Source of the DNA: an uncultured Oligoflexales bacterium
GTDB lineage: Bacteria; Bdellovibrionota_B; Oligoflexia; Oligoflexales; JAPPIL01
NCBI GenBank assembly: GCA_958296095.1
Contig: OY282434.1
Span: forward strand, 2,324,001 to 2,388,000
Length of the DNA stretch: 64,000 nucleotides
Reading direction: 5' to 3'
This document shows, one piece after another, positions 44,607 to 53,770 of this stretch; position 1 is the stretch's first letter; every line of letters begins with the position of its first letter. The notes under the pieces are model-generated. The model was given only the letters and a program-made list of their open reading frames with translations, did no database searches and was not told the DNA's origin. The position numbers and the translations under genes were made by a program.

Positions 44607-45098
44607 ATGATGCTTGCAACCCCACAGCTCCACAACTACTGGCATTGGCGCCGCGCCCGTGGTCAGCCCCTCGCCGACGATGCCTGTCCCCGCTGTACTT
44701 TTCGCCCCCAAGGGCGCAGCACGTTGCGTATCTGTGCCTATAGCCTGAACGCCGACGAATTGCAGCTGTTACGCCATGTCGTGCCTGCACTGCGTCCGTT
44801 TCAAGCCACCCGTCTCTTTACCTGCGCGGCATCGGCAGGACATCTGTGTGCCTTGCAGCGGCAGGACTTGTGCCAGGTGCAGACGGTCATCTTGCTCGGC
44901 AATATCTCGGCGCGGCTCGTCGGTGGGGCGCGCAATTTCGCCCGCCAGCAGGGGCATCCTTATCATGTCGGCGGCTGGCCAGGCGTTACCTTTATGTTGA
45001 CCTTTCATCCTGCGGATATACATCGCTACCCTGCGGCACTGCCACTGTGGCGACAGGATCTGCAGCGGGCTGGTTGTTCTGTGGCGCACGATGTTTAG
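44607..45098 (+). CDS. Uracil-DNA-glycosylase-like protein (distant)
   Basis: 163 residues. The C-terminal third (VILLGNISARLVGG, then MLTFHPADIHRYPAALPLW and RQDLQRA) resembles the family 4 UDG ending, where H-P of the leucine-loop motif and a W-DL helix are conserved. The N-terminal part has CPRC and scattered cysteines but lacks the GEAPG water-activating motif, so enzymatic activity is doubtful. It may be a degenerate or very divergent member. Overlaps the nfeD-like gene by 8 bp. Confidence 0.5.
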   Translation: MMLATPQLHNYWHWRRARGQPLADDACPRCTFRPQGRSTLRICAYSLNADELQLLRHVVPALRPFQATRLFTCAASAGHLCALQRQDLCQVQTVILLGNISARLVGGARNFARQQGHPYHVGGWPGVTFMLTFHPADIHRYPAALPLWRQDLQRAGCSVAHDV

Positions 45099-46419
45099 AG
45101 TTTTACTGCTCACCCTGGGCCTGCTCTTCAGTGGGCAGGCTGGTCACGCCGCGAACAAAGCTCCGACTTGGTTGGAACTGTCGGTCGGTATTATCAGCAC
45201 GGCAACGGTAGAAATGCTTGCAGGTGCAGTTGCGCTGGCTACGGCGGAAAACTATCAGGGCTTGTTGATCAAACTCGATACGCCTGGCGGAGCGTTGGAA
45301 GCTACCCGCAAGATCGTGCAACAAATGTTTGTCGCACCCTTTCCCATCGTTGTTTGGGTGGGGCCTGGCGGTGCACATGCAGGCAGTGCGGGTGCTTTCT
45401 TGACCATGGCAGCAACGGTGGCGGCGATGGCCCCTGGCACTAATATAGGGGCAGCACACCCTGTGCAGGCAAGTGGCAAGGACGTGGACGCGTCGGGAAA
45501 GTCAGGCGAAAAGATTGTCAACGACACCGTCGCCTTCATCGAATCGATCGCCTCAGTGCGCAACCGCGATGTCGAGATGGCACGCTCGTTTGTGGTCACG
45601 TCAATGTCGATTACCGCGACAGAGGCATTGGAGCATAAGGTTATCGACCTGCTGGCTAGCAGTCGGTCGCAGTTGCTGGAGGATATACACGGTCGTGAGG
45701 TTACCCAGCAGGATCGGCTGATGACAATCGTTTCCGCGGCGGCACGTGTTGTTCCCTATCAGCCGTCCTTGCGGCAAAAGGCGCTGGAACTGCTTGGCAA
45801 CCCCAATTTATTTTATCTGCTCTTCCTGGCAGGCTTGATTGGGCTGGGCTTTGAGCTGACGCACCCTGGCGTGTTGTTCCCCGGTATTTTTGGTGCAATT
45901 TGTCTGCTGTTAGCGTTTATTTCGACCGCGGTGTTGCCGGTCAGTTTTGGCGCTGCGGCACTGATCATCCTCGGCTTTGTGCTGCTGATCGCGGAAGTGT
46001 TTGTGCCAAGCTTTGGTATTCTTGGCATCAGCGGGGTGGCGGCGTTTCTGGTCGGCTCGGTGTTTCTCGTCGACTTCGACAACACCCACGGCTTGCGGGT
46101 ATCGTGGTATACGATTGCCCCTGGTGCGATCACTATCTGTGCGTTTGCCCTGACCATCGGCTACCTGATCACCAAAAGCATAAAGGCTAGGGCTCGCTCT
46201 GGGGCCGAGGTGATCGTTGGTGCGCAAGGCACGGCACTACAGGATTTTCACCCCGATGGCAGAGGACAGATTCGGGTGCTGGGTGAAGTGTGGGCGGCAA
46301 CATCCTCCGCTCCACATCCTGCTGCGGGTGAGCAGGTAGAGGTAGTCGCTATGCAAGGTTTGCAACTGACCGTCAAGAAGCATCCCCCACCGACACAGGA
46401 GACGGACGGGGCGGTCTAA
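45091..46419 (+). CDS. NfeD-type membrane serine protease (NfeD1b)
   Basis: 442 residues. Signal peptide, then a ClpP-fold periplasmic protease domain: LIKLDTPGGALEATRKI, the catalytic serine in GGAHAGSAGAFLTMAA, MAPGTNIGAAHPV, then the general-base Lys region KIVNDTVAFI. Four transmembrane segments (45800-46190) and a C-terminal OB-like NfeDC domain (GAQGTALQDFHPDGRGQIRV). Such proteins usually work with a stomatin/SPFH partner, not seen in the window. Last of the TPR-UDG-like-nfeD set. Confidence 0.92.
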   Translation: MFRVLLLTLGLLFSGQAGHAANKAPTWLELSVGIISTATVEMLAGAVALATAENYQGLLIKLDTPGGALEATRKIVQQMFVAPFPIVVWVGPGGAHAGSAGAFLTMAATVAAMAPGTNIGAAHPVQASGKDVDASGKSGEKIVNDTVAFIESIASVRNRDVEMARSFVVTSMSITATEALEHKVIDLLASSRSQLLEDIHGREVTQQDRLMTIVSAAARVVPYQPSLRQKALELLGNPNLFYLLFLAGLIGLGFELTHPGVLFPGIFGAICLLLAFISTAVLPVSFGAAALIILGFVLLIAEVFVPSFGILGISGVAAFLVGSVFLVDFDNTHGLRVSWYTIAPGAITICAFALTIGYLITKSIKARARSGAEVIVGAQGTALQDFHPDGRGQIRVLGEVWAATSSAPHPAAGEQVEVVAMQGLQLTVKKHPPPTQETDGAV

Positions 46420-46565
46420 CCTGGTCATGCCCTGGATTTCGCTAACTGCTTGAACCTGCTACCGAACCACAAAAAATATTTTTGCAGCTCTAAATATAGC
46501 CACACGACCGATCGGCATGTTACCATTAAGTTAATACTGGCAAAAACCACCGTATGGAAGAAACT

Positions 46566-48095
46566 ATGCGTTATCTATGGATGCTGTTGCTCTGTCTGTC
46601 GCTTGTGCAATGTGACGACGATGAGGAGACGGGCTCGAAGACAGGCTCTGACTCGGATCGATTGCTAAATCTCAAGGTCTCTGCTGATCCCGAAGCGGAG
46701 CAAAAATTTACCATCGCCATTACCCTTGAAGACAAAGACGGTAAGACCATCACCGAAGGTGATGATGCCGATAGCAAGGTAGTCATTAGCTGGCGATGTT
46801 CTGCCGATGCCGACTGGAACGAGGAGAAAGAAGGCCTTGAAAAGGGTGAGATCAATGTCGAGATCAAATTACCTGCGGGCAAGAAACTAAACGATTGCAC
46901 CTTCAAGGTTGTCCATGCCGACGAAGATAGCAACATCAAAGGCGCTGAGTGCGTAGGCGATAAATGCACAGACGATGACGCGGATTCAGGCGACGATGAT
47001 GTGGACGATGACAGTGCGACCTGTAAATCGTTGAAGTCTGCCCGTAACACGTGTGTCTCCCCTAATGTTTATGACACGGCCAAAAATGAGGTAGCTGCAG
47101 CTGCTGGTAGCTTCAAGGCAACGTGTTGCAAAGCGCCAGTTGTGTCACCTCCAGATGCCACACCTCCAGATGACACAGATCCTCCAGGCACACCGCCAGT
47201 TGATCCACCTCCTGATCCTAATCCGCCAGTACCGCCAGCACCGCCAGCACCGCCAGCTGCAACGACCTGTGGTGCACTGCAGACAGCGGGTAGCGTTTGC
47301 GGCACAGGCAAGGAATACATAGCTGCGGCCGCTACTAAATCCGCGACCGCCGCTAACTTCGTGGCAAGGTGTTGCCGAAATATACAACCGCGAGTTGCAG
47401 TCACGTCAAGAAACATCAAGAGCGCAAAATTCACGCAAAGCGTCGATAATGATTTGGGCGCATACGAATTCACACTGAGGGTTAGCAACGCGAGCGCGAC
47501 AGTGAAACTCGACAGCTGTGATAGCGGCACGATGTTTTTGCACAGAAACGACACCATCACCAAAGTTCCGCCCGCGGGCACGACGGTAGCGGTTGGCAAC
47601 CACACGGCATTCGTTGTCGGGTCAAAGGCGAGTTGTCGGGTGCTTTACGGCAGTGGCAATACCAACACAGGGGCGACCTTCGGTGTGCCGATGAATATAG
47701 ATTATGTGGGGACTCCGGTTTACGCCATGAAGGGCATAATGTTAGGGAAGTATACAAGGACTCAGAGTAGTGTTACTCGTGTTGCTCTGACTCTGCAGCC
47801 AATACTCCGCAACCGAGGAACAGATGATGAGGTCGAGAGTGCGCCATGGGATCCAAACCTCATCTACATGTCGGTCGATGGTGGGCAGACCTGGAAAAAA
47901 GCCTCTGGCTATCAAGGACCAGGTGGCGGGCGTTGTGATACATCGAGTTCACCATGTTGGTTAAATTTTGCCGATAACTGGAACGCTCTCGACAATTGGT
48001 CTACCACCACCAGTAGCAACAACCAGGTTTTGATCAAGTACAACCGATACCATGACGAACACAATGTTTGGTATTACGATGGTGATAATGAATGA
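46566..48095 (+). CDS. Lipoprotein with two cysteine repeats around a proline-rich linker
   Basis: 509 residues. Lipobox LCLSLVQC after ATG 46566; the following DDDEET may favour inner-membrane retention in E. coli-like sorting. An Asp-rich segment leads to two copies of a 37-residue motif, TC-x2-L-x2-A-x3-C ... F-x-A-x-CC (about 47026-47123 and 47265-47370), separated by a Pro/Asp linker. The C-terminal half is beta-rich (GAYEFTLRVSNASATVKLDS) and ends in an aromatic, Asn-rich stretch. Surface or periplasmic; function unknown. Confidence 0.75.
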   Translation: MRYLWMLLLCLSLVQCDDDEETGSKTGSDSDRLLNLKVSADPEAEQKFTIAITLEDKDGKTITEGDDADSKVVISWRCSADADWNEEKEGLEKGEINVEIKLPAGKKLNDCTFKVVHADEDSNIKGAECVGDKCTDDDADSGDDDVDDDSATCKSLKSARNTCVSPNVYDTAKNEVAAAAGSFKATCCKAPVVSPPDATPPDDTDPPGTPPVDPPPDPNPPVPPAPPAPPAATTCGALQTAGSVCGTGKEYIAAAATKSATAANFVARCCRNIQPRVAVTSRNIKSAKFTQSVDNDLGAYEFTLRVSNASATVKLDSCDSGTMFLHRNDTITKVPPAGTTVAVGNHTAFVVGSKASCRVLYGSGNTNTGATFGVPMNIDYVGTPVYAMKGIMLGKYTRTQSSVTRVALTLQPILRNRGTDDEVESAPWDPNLIYMSVDGGQTWKKASGYQGPGGGRCDTSSSPCWLNFADNWNALDNWSTTTSSNNQVLIKYNRYHDEHNVWYYDGDNE

Positions 48096-48306
48096 GTTAG
48101 CGATAGCAGATTTTTGCAGGCGAACGTCAATGCCGAGTTAGAGGCTAAAATCGCCTTGCTAGCACAGGACACGACGGGTGGGGTGGTGGTCTAACCTCAC
48201 CCCTGTATGCGTCCGCCCCTCAGGCATAACCTGCCGCCCCAAAATACCCCTAAAGTTTCTCCGTGCTCGTCCGAAACCGCGAACGTTGGGAGTTTTGAGG
48301 TGTGAA

Positions 48307-49617
48307 GTGGCTATTCGGACGACGATTTCGCTCGTAGCAGTGCTGTTGCTGGCCGCGCTAGTTAGTGGCTGCCCCAGCGGGAAGAAAAGCAACGGCGCAC
48401 GAGAGGCCTGTGCCCAGATCAGTAACACGCTTATGCAAGGCAACGACTGCCTATGTATGGAGGGTTACACCAAGAATTCTCCTAGCGGTGGTAGTGACTA
48501 CGACTTTACATGTCAGCAGGATCAAACCTGTCTTGGCGGTGCCCAGATGGTCAACGGCGCGTGCCAGTGCACCAACGGCAAACCTTACAATCCCAGCAAC
48601 ACGTCTTCTCCCTGTGGCGAGTTTGCGGGCGGCGGTGGGCGGCTTGGCTTGACCGCACAACAGCTGCAGACCGCATGCACTGGTGTCGGACAGTGGCAAA
48701 ACGACTTCTGCCTGTGTCCAGGCGGACAGCAGTTCAACGCCTTGACAAGTCAGTGTGAAGCGATCGTATGGCATCACACTCAGACGATGTGTGGCGCAGG
48801 GGCAAAGTTTTACGGACAACAGGGTCGCGGTGTCTGCGTCTGCCAAAACGATCAGGCTTTATTTCACCCCAGCTTTGGTGGCTGCAGCACACTCATCGGG
48901 ACGACGGTCATCGACTCCATGTGCAAAAATCTCTACGGTGTTAGCGATGGCTATGTGGGGGGTCGCTGTGCCTGCCCTTCAGGGCGGGTGTGGTTTCGGG
49001 GATCATGCCTCGATCTCGGTAATGACTTCGTCACGCAGGTGCCGAGCCTACCGCCAGAGCTTGGCTGTGAACTAAAGGGCATGCGGGTGGGCCCCGATGG
49101 GCAGTGTCAAGCTTATGGTGGCGGCTACATCGGGCACAACAACGGGCCGAACAAACCCATCATCTGTAGACGTGACTCGCTGGTCGCCAACATGGGCAAG
49201 GAAACCATTGAACTTCACCGCGACCGAGTGCGGGTGACGATAGAACGGGGGCCTTCATCGTTCACACAGGACTATCAGCCGCAGGAATACTTCCGCATCC
49301 GCTGTGAGGAGTATGCGCTCAGTCCTGGCCCCAGAGAATACTGGGCTAGTGGTAAGGGCGTATACAAGCCACTCAACCCACCCTACTTCGGCAAATGCTA
49401 CTGCGACGCGGGCTATACAGCTGCCGTCGATCATGATCTCGGCTACTCATACTGCGTTGCCACCGGACATCCTCTGTATGCCTACAGCCGCTGTGAGTGG
49501 GCTGTACTGTGTGGCAGTGGGTTCAATATCAGCGTCGGTGCCGATCGTAGTGTCAGTTTTGATGGTGAAATCTGCACCCGTGACGGCGCACGGTTCAGCT
49601 TCGGTGTGCAACGCTGA
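48307..49617 (+). CDS. Cysteine-rich lipoprotein with EGF-like modules
   Basis: 436 residues from GTG 48307, with GAGG 6 bases before it. Lipobox LAALVSGC. The mature protein carries about six short Cys modules such as GNDCLCMEGYTKN, NGACQCTNGKPYN, NDFCLCPGGQQFN, GRGVCVCQND, GRCACPSGRVW and GKCYCDAGYTA, the C-x-C-x-G pattern of EGF/TIL-like repeats, followed by a beta-rich C-terminal domain. Probably surface-exposed and disulfide-bonded, perhaps an adhesin. Repeat block 7 starts a few bases after its stop. Confidence 0.78.
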   Translation: MAIRTTISLVAVLLLAALVSGCPSGKKSNGAREACAQISNTLMQGNDCLCMEGYTKNSPSGGSDYDFTCQQDQTCLGGAQMVNGACQCTNGKPYNPSNTSSPCGEFAGGGGRLGLTAQQLQTACTGVGQWQNDFCLCPGGQQFNALTSQCEAIVWHHTQTMCGAGAKFYGQQGRGVCVCQNDQALFHPSFGGCSTLIGTTVIDSMCKNLYGVSDGYVGGRCACPSGRVWFRGSCLDLGNDFVTQVPSLPPELGCELKGMRVGPDGQCQAYGGGYIGHNNGPNKPIICRRDSLVANMGKETIELHRDRVRVTIERGPSSFTQDYQPQEYFRIRCEEYALSPGPREYWASGKGVYKPLNPPYFGKCYCDAGYTAAVDHDLGYSYCVATGHPLYAYSRCEWAVLCGSGFNISVGADRSVSFDGEICTRDGARFSFGVQR

Positions 49618-49624
49618 CACATCT

Positions 49625-50370
49625 TGTTGTATCGCTCGCTTCGCTCGCTGCGGTTCTTTATAACGCTCGCCTTACGAGACTGTTTGCCGCTTTCTCGCTC
49701 CCTCGCTGCATGTCCTCAGACCTCTCGTTATTGCGTTGAGGCTTGCCCTCAGGCCTGCCTGCTATCAGACCTCTCGTTATTGCGTTGAGGCTTGCCTACC
49801 GAGGGCTTTATGAACGGCGCGGCGAGGCCGTGCGAAAACTCGACCACAAATACTGCCATATTGCTGTCGGATTATGCTTTTAGATAAAGCATGTGCTTAT
49901 ACATGCTCAGGTCGAGTTTCTCGGTAGGGCTGCGCCGTGCCAAGACAACGGAGATACGTGCTAAGGAAGGTCTTTGCCTCTCGTTATTGCGTTCAAGCTT
50001 GCTCTCATACCTCTCGGCAGGTCTTAATTTTCTCACCAAATATGTTGCTCCGCTACGCTGCGCTGCGGCTTTTCGTATCGCTCGCTCTACGAGGCTTTTT
50101 TGCCGCTTTCTAGCTCCCTCGCTCCCTGTCCTCAGACCTCTTGCTATCGCGTTCAGGCTTGACCCCAAACCTCTCGGCAGATCTTAATTTTCTCGCCAAA
50201 TATGTTGCTCCGCTACGCTGCGCTGCGGCTTTTCGTATCGCTCGCTTTCTAGCTCGCTCCTTGTTCTCAGGCTTCTCGCTATTGCATTCAGATTATGCTT
50301 TTAGATAAAGCATGTGCCCACAACCTATTTCAGGGAGAGTTTCTCGGTAGGTCTACGCCGTGCCAAGGAC
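49625..50370 (-). repeat. Interspersed stem-loop repeat, block 7 (reverse)
   Basis: Full unit near 49796-49935 with perfect inner pairing (AAACTCGACC/GGTCGAGTTT), a tail-rich middle and a truncated unit (50290-50365) whose GAGTTTCTCGGTAGGTCTAC runs straight into the Rpn nuclease reading frame. Confidence 0.87.
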
Positions 50371-51255
50371 ATCCTGCGCTTGGCCTTGACGGCAGAGGAA
50401 TGTGACCTTTTTGATCTCGATAAGATGACCGTCGACAAAGATTCGACCCTCAATCCCAGCACTAACCAGGAGGGTTATGGTGATTTGCATTTCAAGTTGC
50501 CGTTAAAAGATTATCTACAATGCCAAGTGCATTTCGGTGTCTTCTTTGAGCACAAGACCAGCGGAGCTAACCAAGCCATCAAACAGTTGCGAAAATATTG
50601 CTTACGGGAGATGGATCGCACCGAAGGTCTTGTTTTCGGGGTCGTGGTCAATCAAGGGTTGAGCAAGATCACTACCCCCGATAACTATCTGGATTATTTG
50701 CTGAAAAACAAAGTGCCACCAGAAATTATCGCAAAACTAGCACGGATTTTTGGCAATTTTTACATCAAGAGTGTTGATTTACCTGCCTTACAGCCCGAAC
50801 AACTGCGCCGTCCAGAGATTACCAGTGCCGCCTGCTTGCTCGCGATGAAATACATCCGCAAGCTCACCCATCAGGTCATGACGATGGTATTCGGTGCTCT
50901 GTATCTGCTAACAGCTGGAGATAGAAAGACCTTATCGTCAATGCTCATGTCCTATATTTGCCGTGCCGATAAGAAATATGATAGGCAGGGCTTAGCTGCT
51001 ATCGAGGCAGATAGTTTCCCTAACGTGGAGGTAAAGATTATGGAGGAGATCAGATTAGGCTTCGAGGAAGCCGATTATCAGGGCTTTCAGCGAGGCCGCG
51101 CAGAGGGTGTCGAGCAGGGTATCGAGCAGGTCGCGATACGTCTCCTAGAATCTGGTGAGTTGAGCGAAGATGGCATCTGTGCAGTTGCCAATATCTCCAA
51201 AAAGAAATTGGCTGAAATCAAACGCAAAATACACGTTACACGCGGCTCTTTGTAA
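50314..51255 (+). CDS. Rpn-family PD-(D/E)XK nuclease, 5' end replaced by repeat DNA
   Basis: 313-residue frame. Residues from about 18 (AKDILRLALTAEE) onward match Rpn/YhgA-like recombination-promoting nucleases: GDLHFKLPL (catalytic Asp), FFEHKTSG (E-x-K), and the C-terminal GFQRGRAEGVEQGIEQVA coil. The usual first 30-40 residues (HD-x3-K-x-L-F) are missing; residues 1-17 (TTYFRESFSVGLRRA) are repeat-encoded and the GTG start has no ribosome site. The 3' end also uses a repeat-derived TAA. Probably a broken gene. The family promotes RecA-independent recombination in E. coli. Confidence 0.75.
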   Translation: MPTTYFRESFSVGLRRAKDILRLALTAEECDLFDLDKMTVDKDSTLNPSTNQEGYGDLHFKLPLKDYLQCQVHFGVFFEHKTSGANQAIKQLRKYCLREMDRTEGLVFGVVVNQGLSKITTPDNYLDYLLKNKVPPEIIAKLARIFGNFYIKSVDLPALQPEQLRRPEITSAACLLAMKYIRKLTHQVMTMVFGALYLLTAGDRKTLSSMLMSYICRADKKYDRQGLAAIEADSFPNVEVKIMEEIRLGFEEADYQGFQRGRAEGVEQGIEQVAIRLLESGELSEDGICAVANISKKKLAEIKRKIHVTRGSL

Positions 51256-51400
51256 CGCTACGCTCTACGGCACGCGGCTCTTTGCTACGAGGCTTTTTTG
51301 CTACGCTCGCTTCGCTCGCTACGCTGCTCTTTGCCGCTTTCTAGCTCCCTCGCTGCTTGTCATCAAGTCTCTCTGCGTGCCCCCTCTTCTTGCCGTCAGA
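51240..51400 (-). repeat. Interspersed repeat, block 8 (partial, tail modules only)
   Basis: CGCGGCTCTTTGTAACGCTA, then CGCTCGCTTCGCTCGCTACG and related motifs without a core stem-loop. It lies between the two convergent Rpn genes. Confidence 0.75.
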
Positions 51401-51417
51401 TTATGCTTTTGGATGCG

Positions 51418-52458
51418 TCAGTGCTTAAGCTGACGTTTGATGTTGTCCAATTCCTTGACAGTGAGCTGCAAAACATCCTGAATCTGCCTGTCAGACATGC
51501 CCTGTGCCAGCATGCGGGTGGCGGCATCTTGGCGGCTCTGCTCAATGCCCTGTTGCCTGCCCTTCTCAATGCCCTTCTCAATGCCCTTCTCAATGCCCAG
51601 CCGCGTGGCTCGCTCAAGCCCAAAATCTATCATTGGCATAAGTCTCTCCTCCTCCTCAAGCTCTGGCCACTGTTCACGCTCAATCCGATCAAAATCTTGC
51701 CCCTTGATACTGTTGTCGGCATTATCGTAGTAATCTCTTAGTATGGTTAGTATGGTCAGCAGATACCCCCCCTCCTTACGCGGGAGCAGCCGAGCTTTCT
51801 CCAGCAGGAAGGCCACCGTGTCATCATTCGCCTCCCACACCTCACCCATGCCATAAATAATGGTAGCAAGGCTGGCTGCGACTGTCGATACCTTGCCAAT
51901 GGGCACCAGGCGGAAATTGAAGACGTTGTTGCCAAATAGCTTGGGTAGCCAAGGAGAAAACGCCTTTACCGCGGCGGGCACGTCTTGGTCTCCAAACACC
52001 CATTGCAGATAATCAGAAGGGGGATAATAATGCTTATCCTTGCAACACAATAGCACCATAGAGACGGTGATGTTACGTCGTCCGTCCTTCCACTGGTCCC
52101 ACTGCTGGCGCTGTCCACGGCACGACTCAACCTGGTATTCCATGAGCTGGATGGGGGTATCGGGATCTCGATAGCTCTTGTGTTCAAAAATGAGCGACAG
52201 CGTGACATCGACATCACCCTCATCAACCTTCAAGGGCAACGAGGCAATGAGATCAGCCCGTAACTGTCTGCCACCCTGGGCGAGCAACTCCCCGTCTTGG
52301 ATGGTGATGTCATCCAGTTTGGCATGGTCGAGTGTTTCAGGGGGAAAGATGACCCGCAGCAGTTCTTTAATATACTTAGGATCTTTAAAGATAGTCTTGA
52401 ACAAACTATCGTGCAAGGTGGCTTGCTTACCTGAACGTGCGGTTGGTTTTTTCTTCAT
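51418..52458 (-). CDS. Rpn-family PD-(D/E)XK nuclease (intact)
   Basis: 346 residues. N-terminus HDSLFKTIFKDPKYIKELLR is the family start; catalytic residues are in LRADLIASLPL and LIFEHKSYRD. The C-terminal tail has GIEKGIEKGIEKGRQQGIEQ, encoded by an 18-bp tandem repeat, then ATRMLAQGMSDRQIQDVLQL, the usual regulatory end. GAGGTTAG precedes the ATG. Relatives (E. coli RpnA-E) are DNA endonucleases promoting RecA-independent recombination. Repeat blocks lie on both sides. Confidence 0.9.
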   Translation of the reverse strand: MKKKPTARSGKQATLHDSLFKTIFKDPKYIKELLRVIFPPETLDHAKLDDITIQDGELLAQGGRQLRADLIASLPLKVDEGDVDVTLSLIFEHKSYRDPDTPIQLMEYQVESCRGQRQQWDQWKDGRRNITVSMVLLCCKDKHYYPPSDYLQWVFGDQDVPAAVKAFSPWLPKLFGNNVFNFRLVPIGKVSTVAASLATIIYGMGEVWEANDDTVAFLLEKARLLPRKEGGYLLTILTILRDYYDNADNSIKGQDFDRIEREQWPELEEEERLMPMIDFGLERATRLGIEKGIEKGIEKGRQQGIEQSRQDAATRMLAQGMSDRQIQDVLQLTVKELDNIKRQLKH

Positions 52459-52529
52459 CTAACCTCACCTCGTGCACCAATGTCGCACAGCAGCTGTGCT
52501 TAGGCAAGTTCCGTATTCGCAAAATCTGT

Positions 52530-52940
52530 GCTGCGGGCTACGCTACGCACGGCTCTATTGTAACGCTCGCTTCCTAGCTAGCGCCGTGGCTCGCTGCATG
52601 TTCTCAGACCTCTCGGAGGTTACCCCCACCTCTTGCTTACAGAGAGTTCCATGAACGGCACGGCGAGGCCGTACGAAAACTCGACCACAAACATTGCCAA
52701 CACTGCAACCAGATTATTTCCTTGCACAAGGCATGTACTTGCACCTAACTCAAGGGAGAGTTTCTCGGCAGGGCTGTGCCGTGCCCAGCTGCGCTACGTC
52801 TTTTTTGTATCGCTCGCTTCCTAGCTCGCTCCTCGTCCTCGGACCTCTTGCTATCGCATTCAGGCTTGCCTGCTAACCTCTCTGCTTGCCCCCAAGTCTC
52901 TTGGCGGTTGCGTTCAGGCTTGCCTGCCGAGAGCTCCACT
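52530..52940 (-). repeat. Interspersed stem-loop repeat, block 9 (reverse, one unit)
   Basis: Core unit near 52630-52775 (GAAAACTCGACC with GGGAGAGTTTCTCGG), flanked by tail modules on both sides. Confidence 0.85.
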
Positions 52941-52967
52941 GCGCCCTGCCAACAGTTATAAATATTG

Positions 52968-53432
52968 CTAGTGTAGTTTGTGCATTTTGTCTTGCCAAAT
53001 CTCCTTAACATTGCCATCGGCATCCTTCCACGACCCCAGGTGCTGAAGCGTCGCCGCGCGCCGATCCATATACATGGTCTCCTCGATAGAAAAACCGAGT
53101 GCATCGTGGTCAACATGACATGTGTCTCCCCAACAATAGCCGTGACCAGCGAGACGCATACCTCCGTCATTATCTGTCATGATGGAAAAGAAGTCGGATT
53201 TGCTGTTCTCACGAACAAAAACTAATTTAGAAGAGTAACTTTCATCGGTGTACTGCACATCGTAGTTCAGAACCCAGTTGCCGTCTTTTTTGAACTTCAC
53301 CAAAGAAATAAGATATTGCTGAGTTGAGCCATCGGGGTAGGTAGAAGTCCCAGTTCCGTAGAAATGATGCTTGCCACCAGCTAACGCGGTAAGCGAGCAA
53401 AGGGATACAGCCACAGCTAACAAAAGCTTCAT
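52968..53432 (-). CDS. Small secreted protein of unknown function
   Basis: 154 residues from ATG 53432 (GATGAGG upstream). Signal peptide KLLLAVAVSLCSLTALAGG, then a beta-rich lipocalin-like feel: HFYGTGTSTYPDGSTQQYL, GNWVLNYDVQYTDESY, with a conserved-looking GYCWGDTCHVDHD that offers a disulfide. The ending SWKDADGNVKEIWQDKM is plausible for a lipid- or metal-binding periplasmic protein. Not recognised. Confidence 0.72.
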   Translation of the reverse strand: MKLLLAVAVSLCSLTALAGGKHHFYGTGTSTYPDGSTQQYLISLVKFKKDGNWVLNYDVQYTDESYSSKLVFVRENSKSDFFSIMTDNDGGMRLAGHGYCWGDTCHVDHDALGFSIEETMYMDRRAATLQHLGSWKDADGNVKEIWQDKMHKLH

Positions 53433-53608
53433 AACAACCTCATCGTAAAATGGAAATACTGCCTCAAAGAATATCACTAGCGCCAGACAAAGACAAGACA
53501 GATGTCACTACACTTACCAGCCGCGCCGCGTCACTTTACATTCTTCCGCAAAAGTGTAGAAGGCGGCTGAATTAGCTTCGCAGTATTGAAAATTAGGGGG
53601 ATAGCCAC

Positions 53609-53770
53609 ATGCGCTGCGGCCTGGCACTGGTATGTGCGCTGAGTTGTGGTAGCGGCATAGAGAACAGAGGACTATCCATACACAAGGATCTAGATCGGTG
53701 TTTAAATTATCCCGTGCCGAGATGGATAGAATTTTGGCCGATCGCTAGTTCAAGTTCTGCAAGGGATTGA
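53609..53770 (+). CDS. Possible 53-residue lipoprotein-like small ORF
   Basis: ATG 53609 with AGGGGGAT 6-8 bases upstream. The peptide begins RCGLALVCALSCGSG, which could be a very short signal with lipobox ALSC, and continues RCLNYPVPRWIEFW. Its end overlaps the convergent gene at 53745. Codon use cannot be judged at this size; the remaining gap (53433-53608) shows nothing else. Confidence 0.25.
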   Translation: MRCGLALVCALSCGSGIENRGLSIHKDLDRCLNYPVPRWIEFWPIASSSSARD

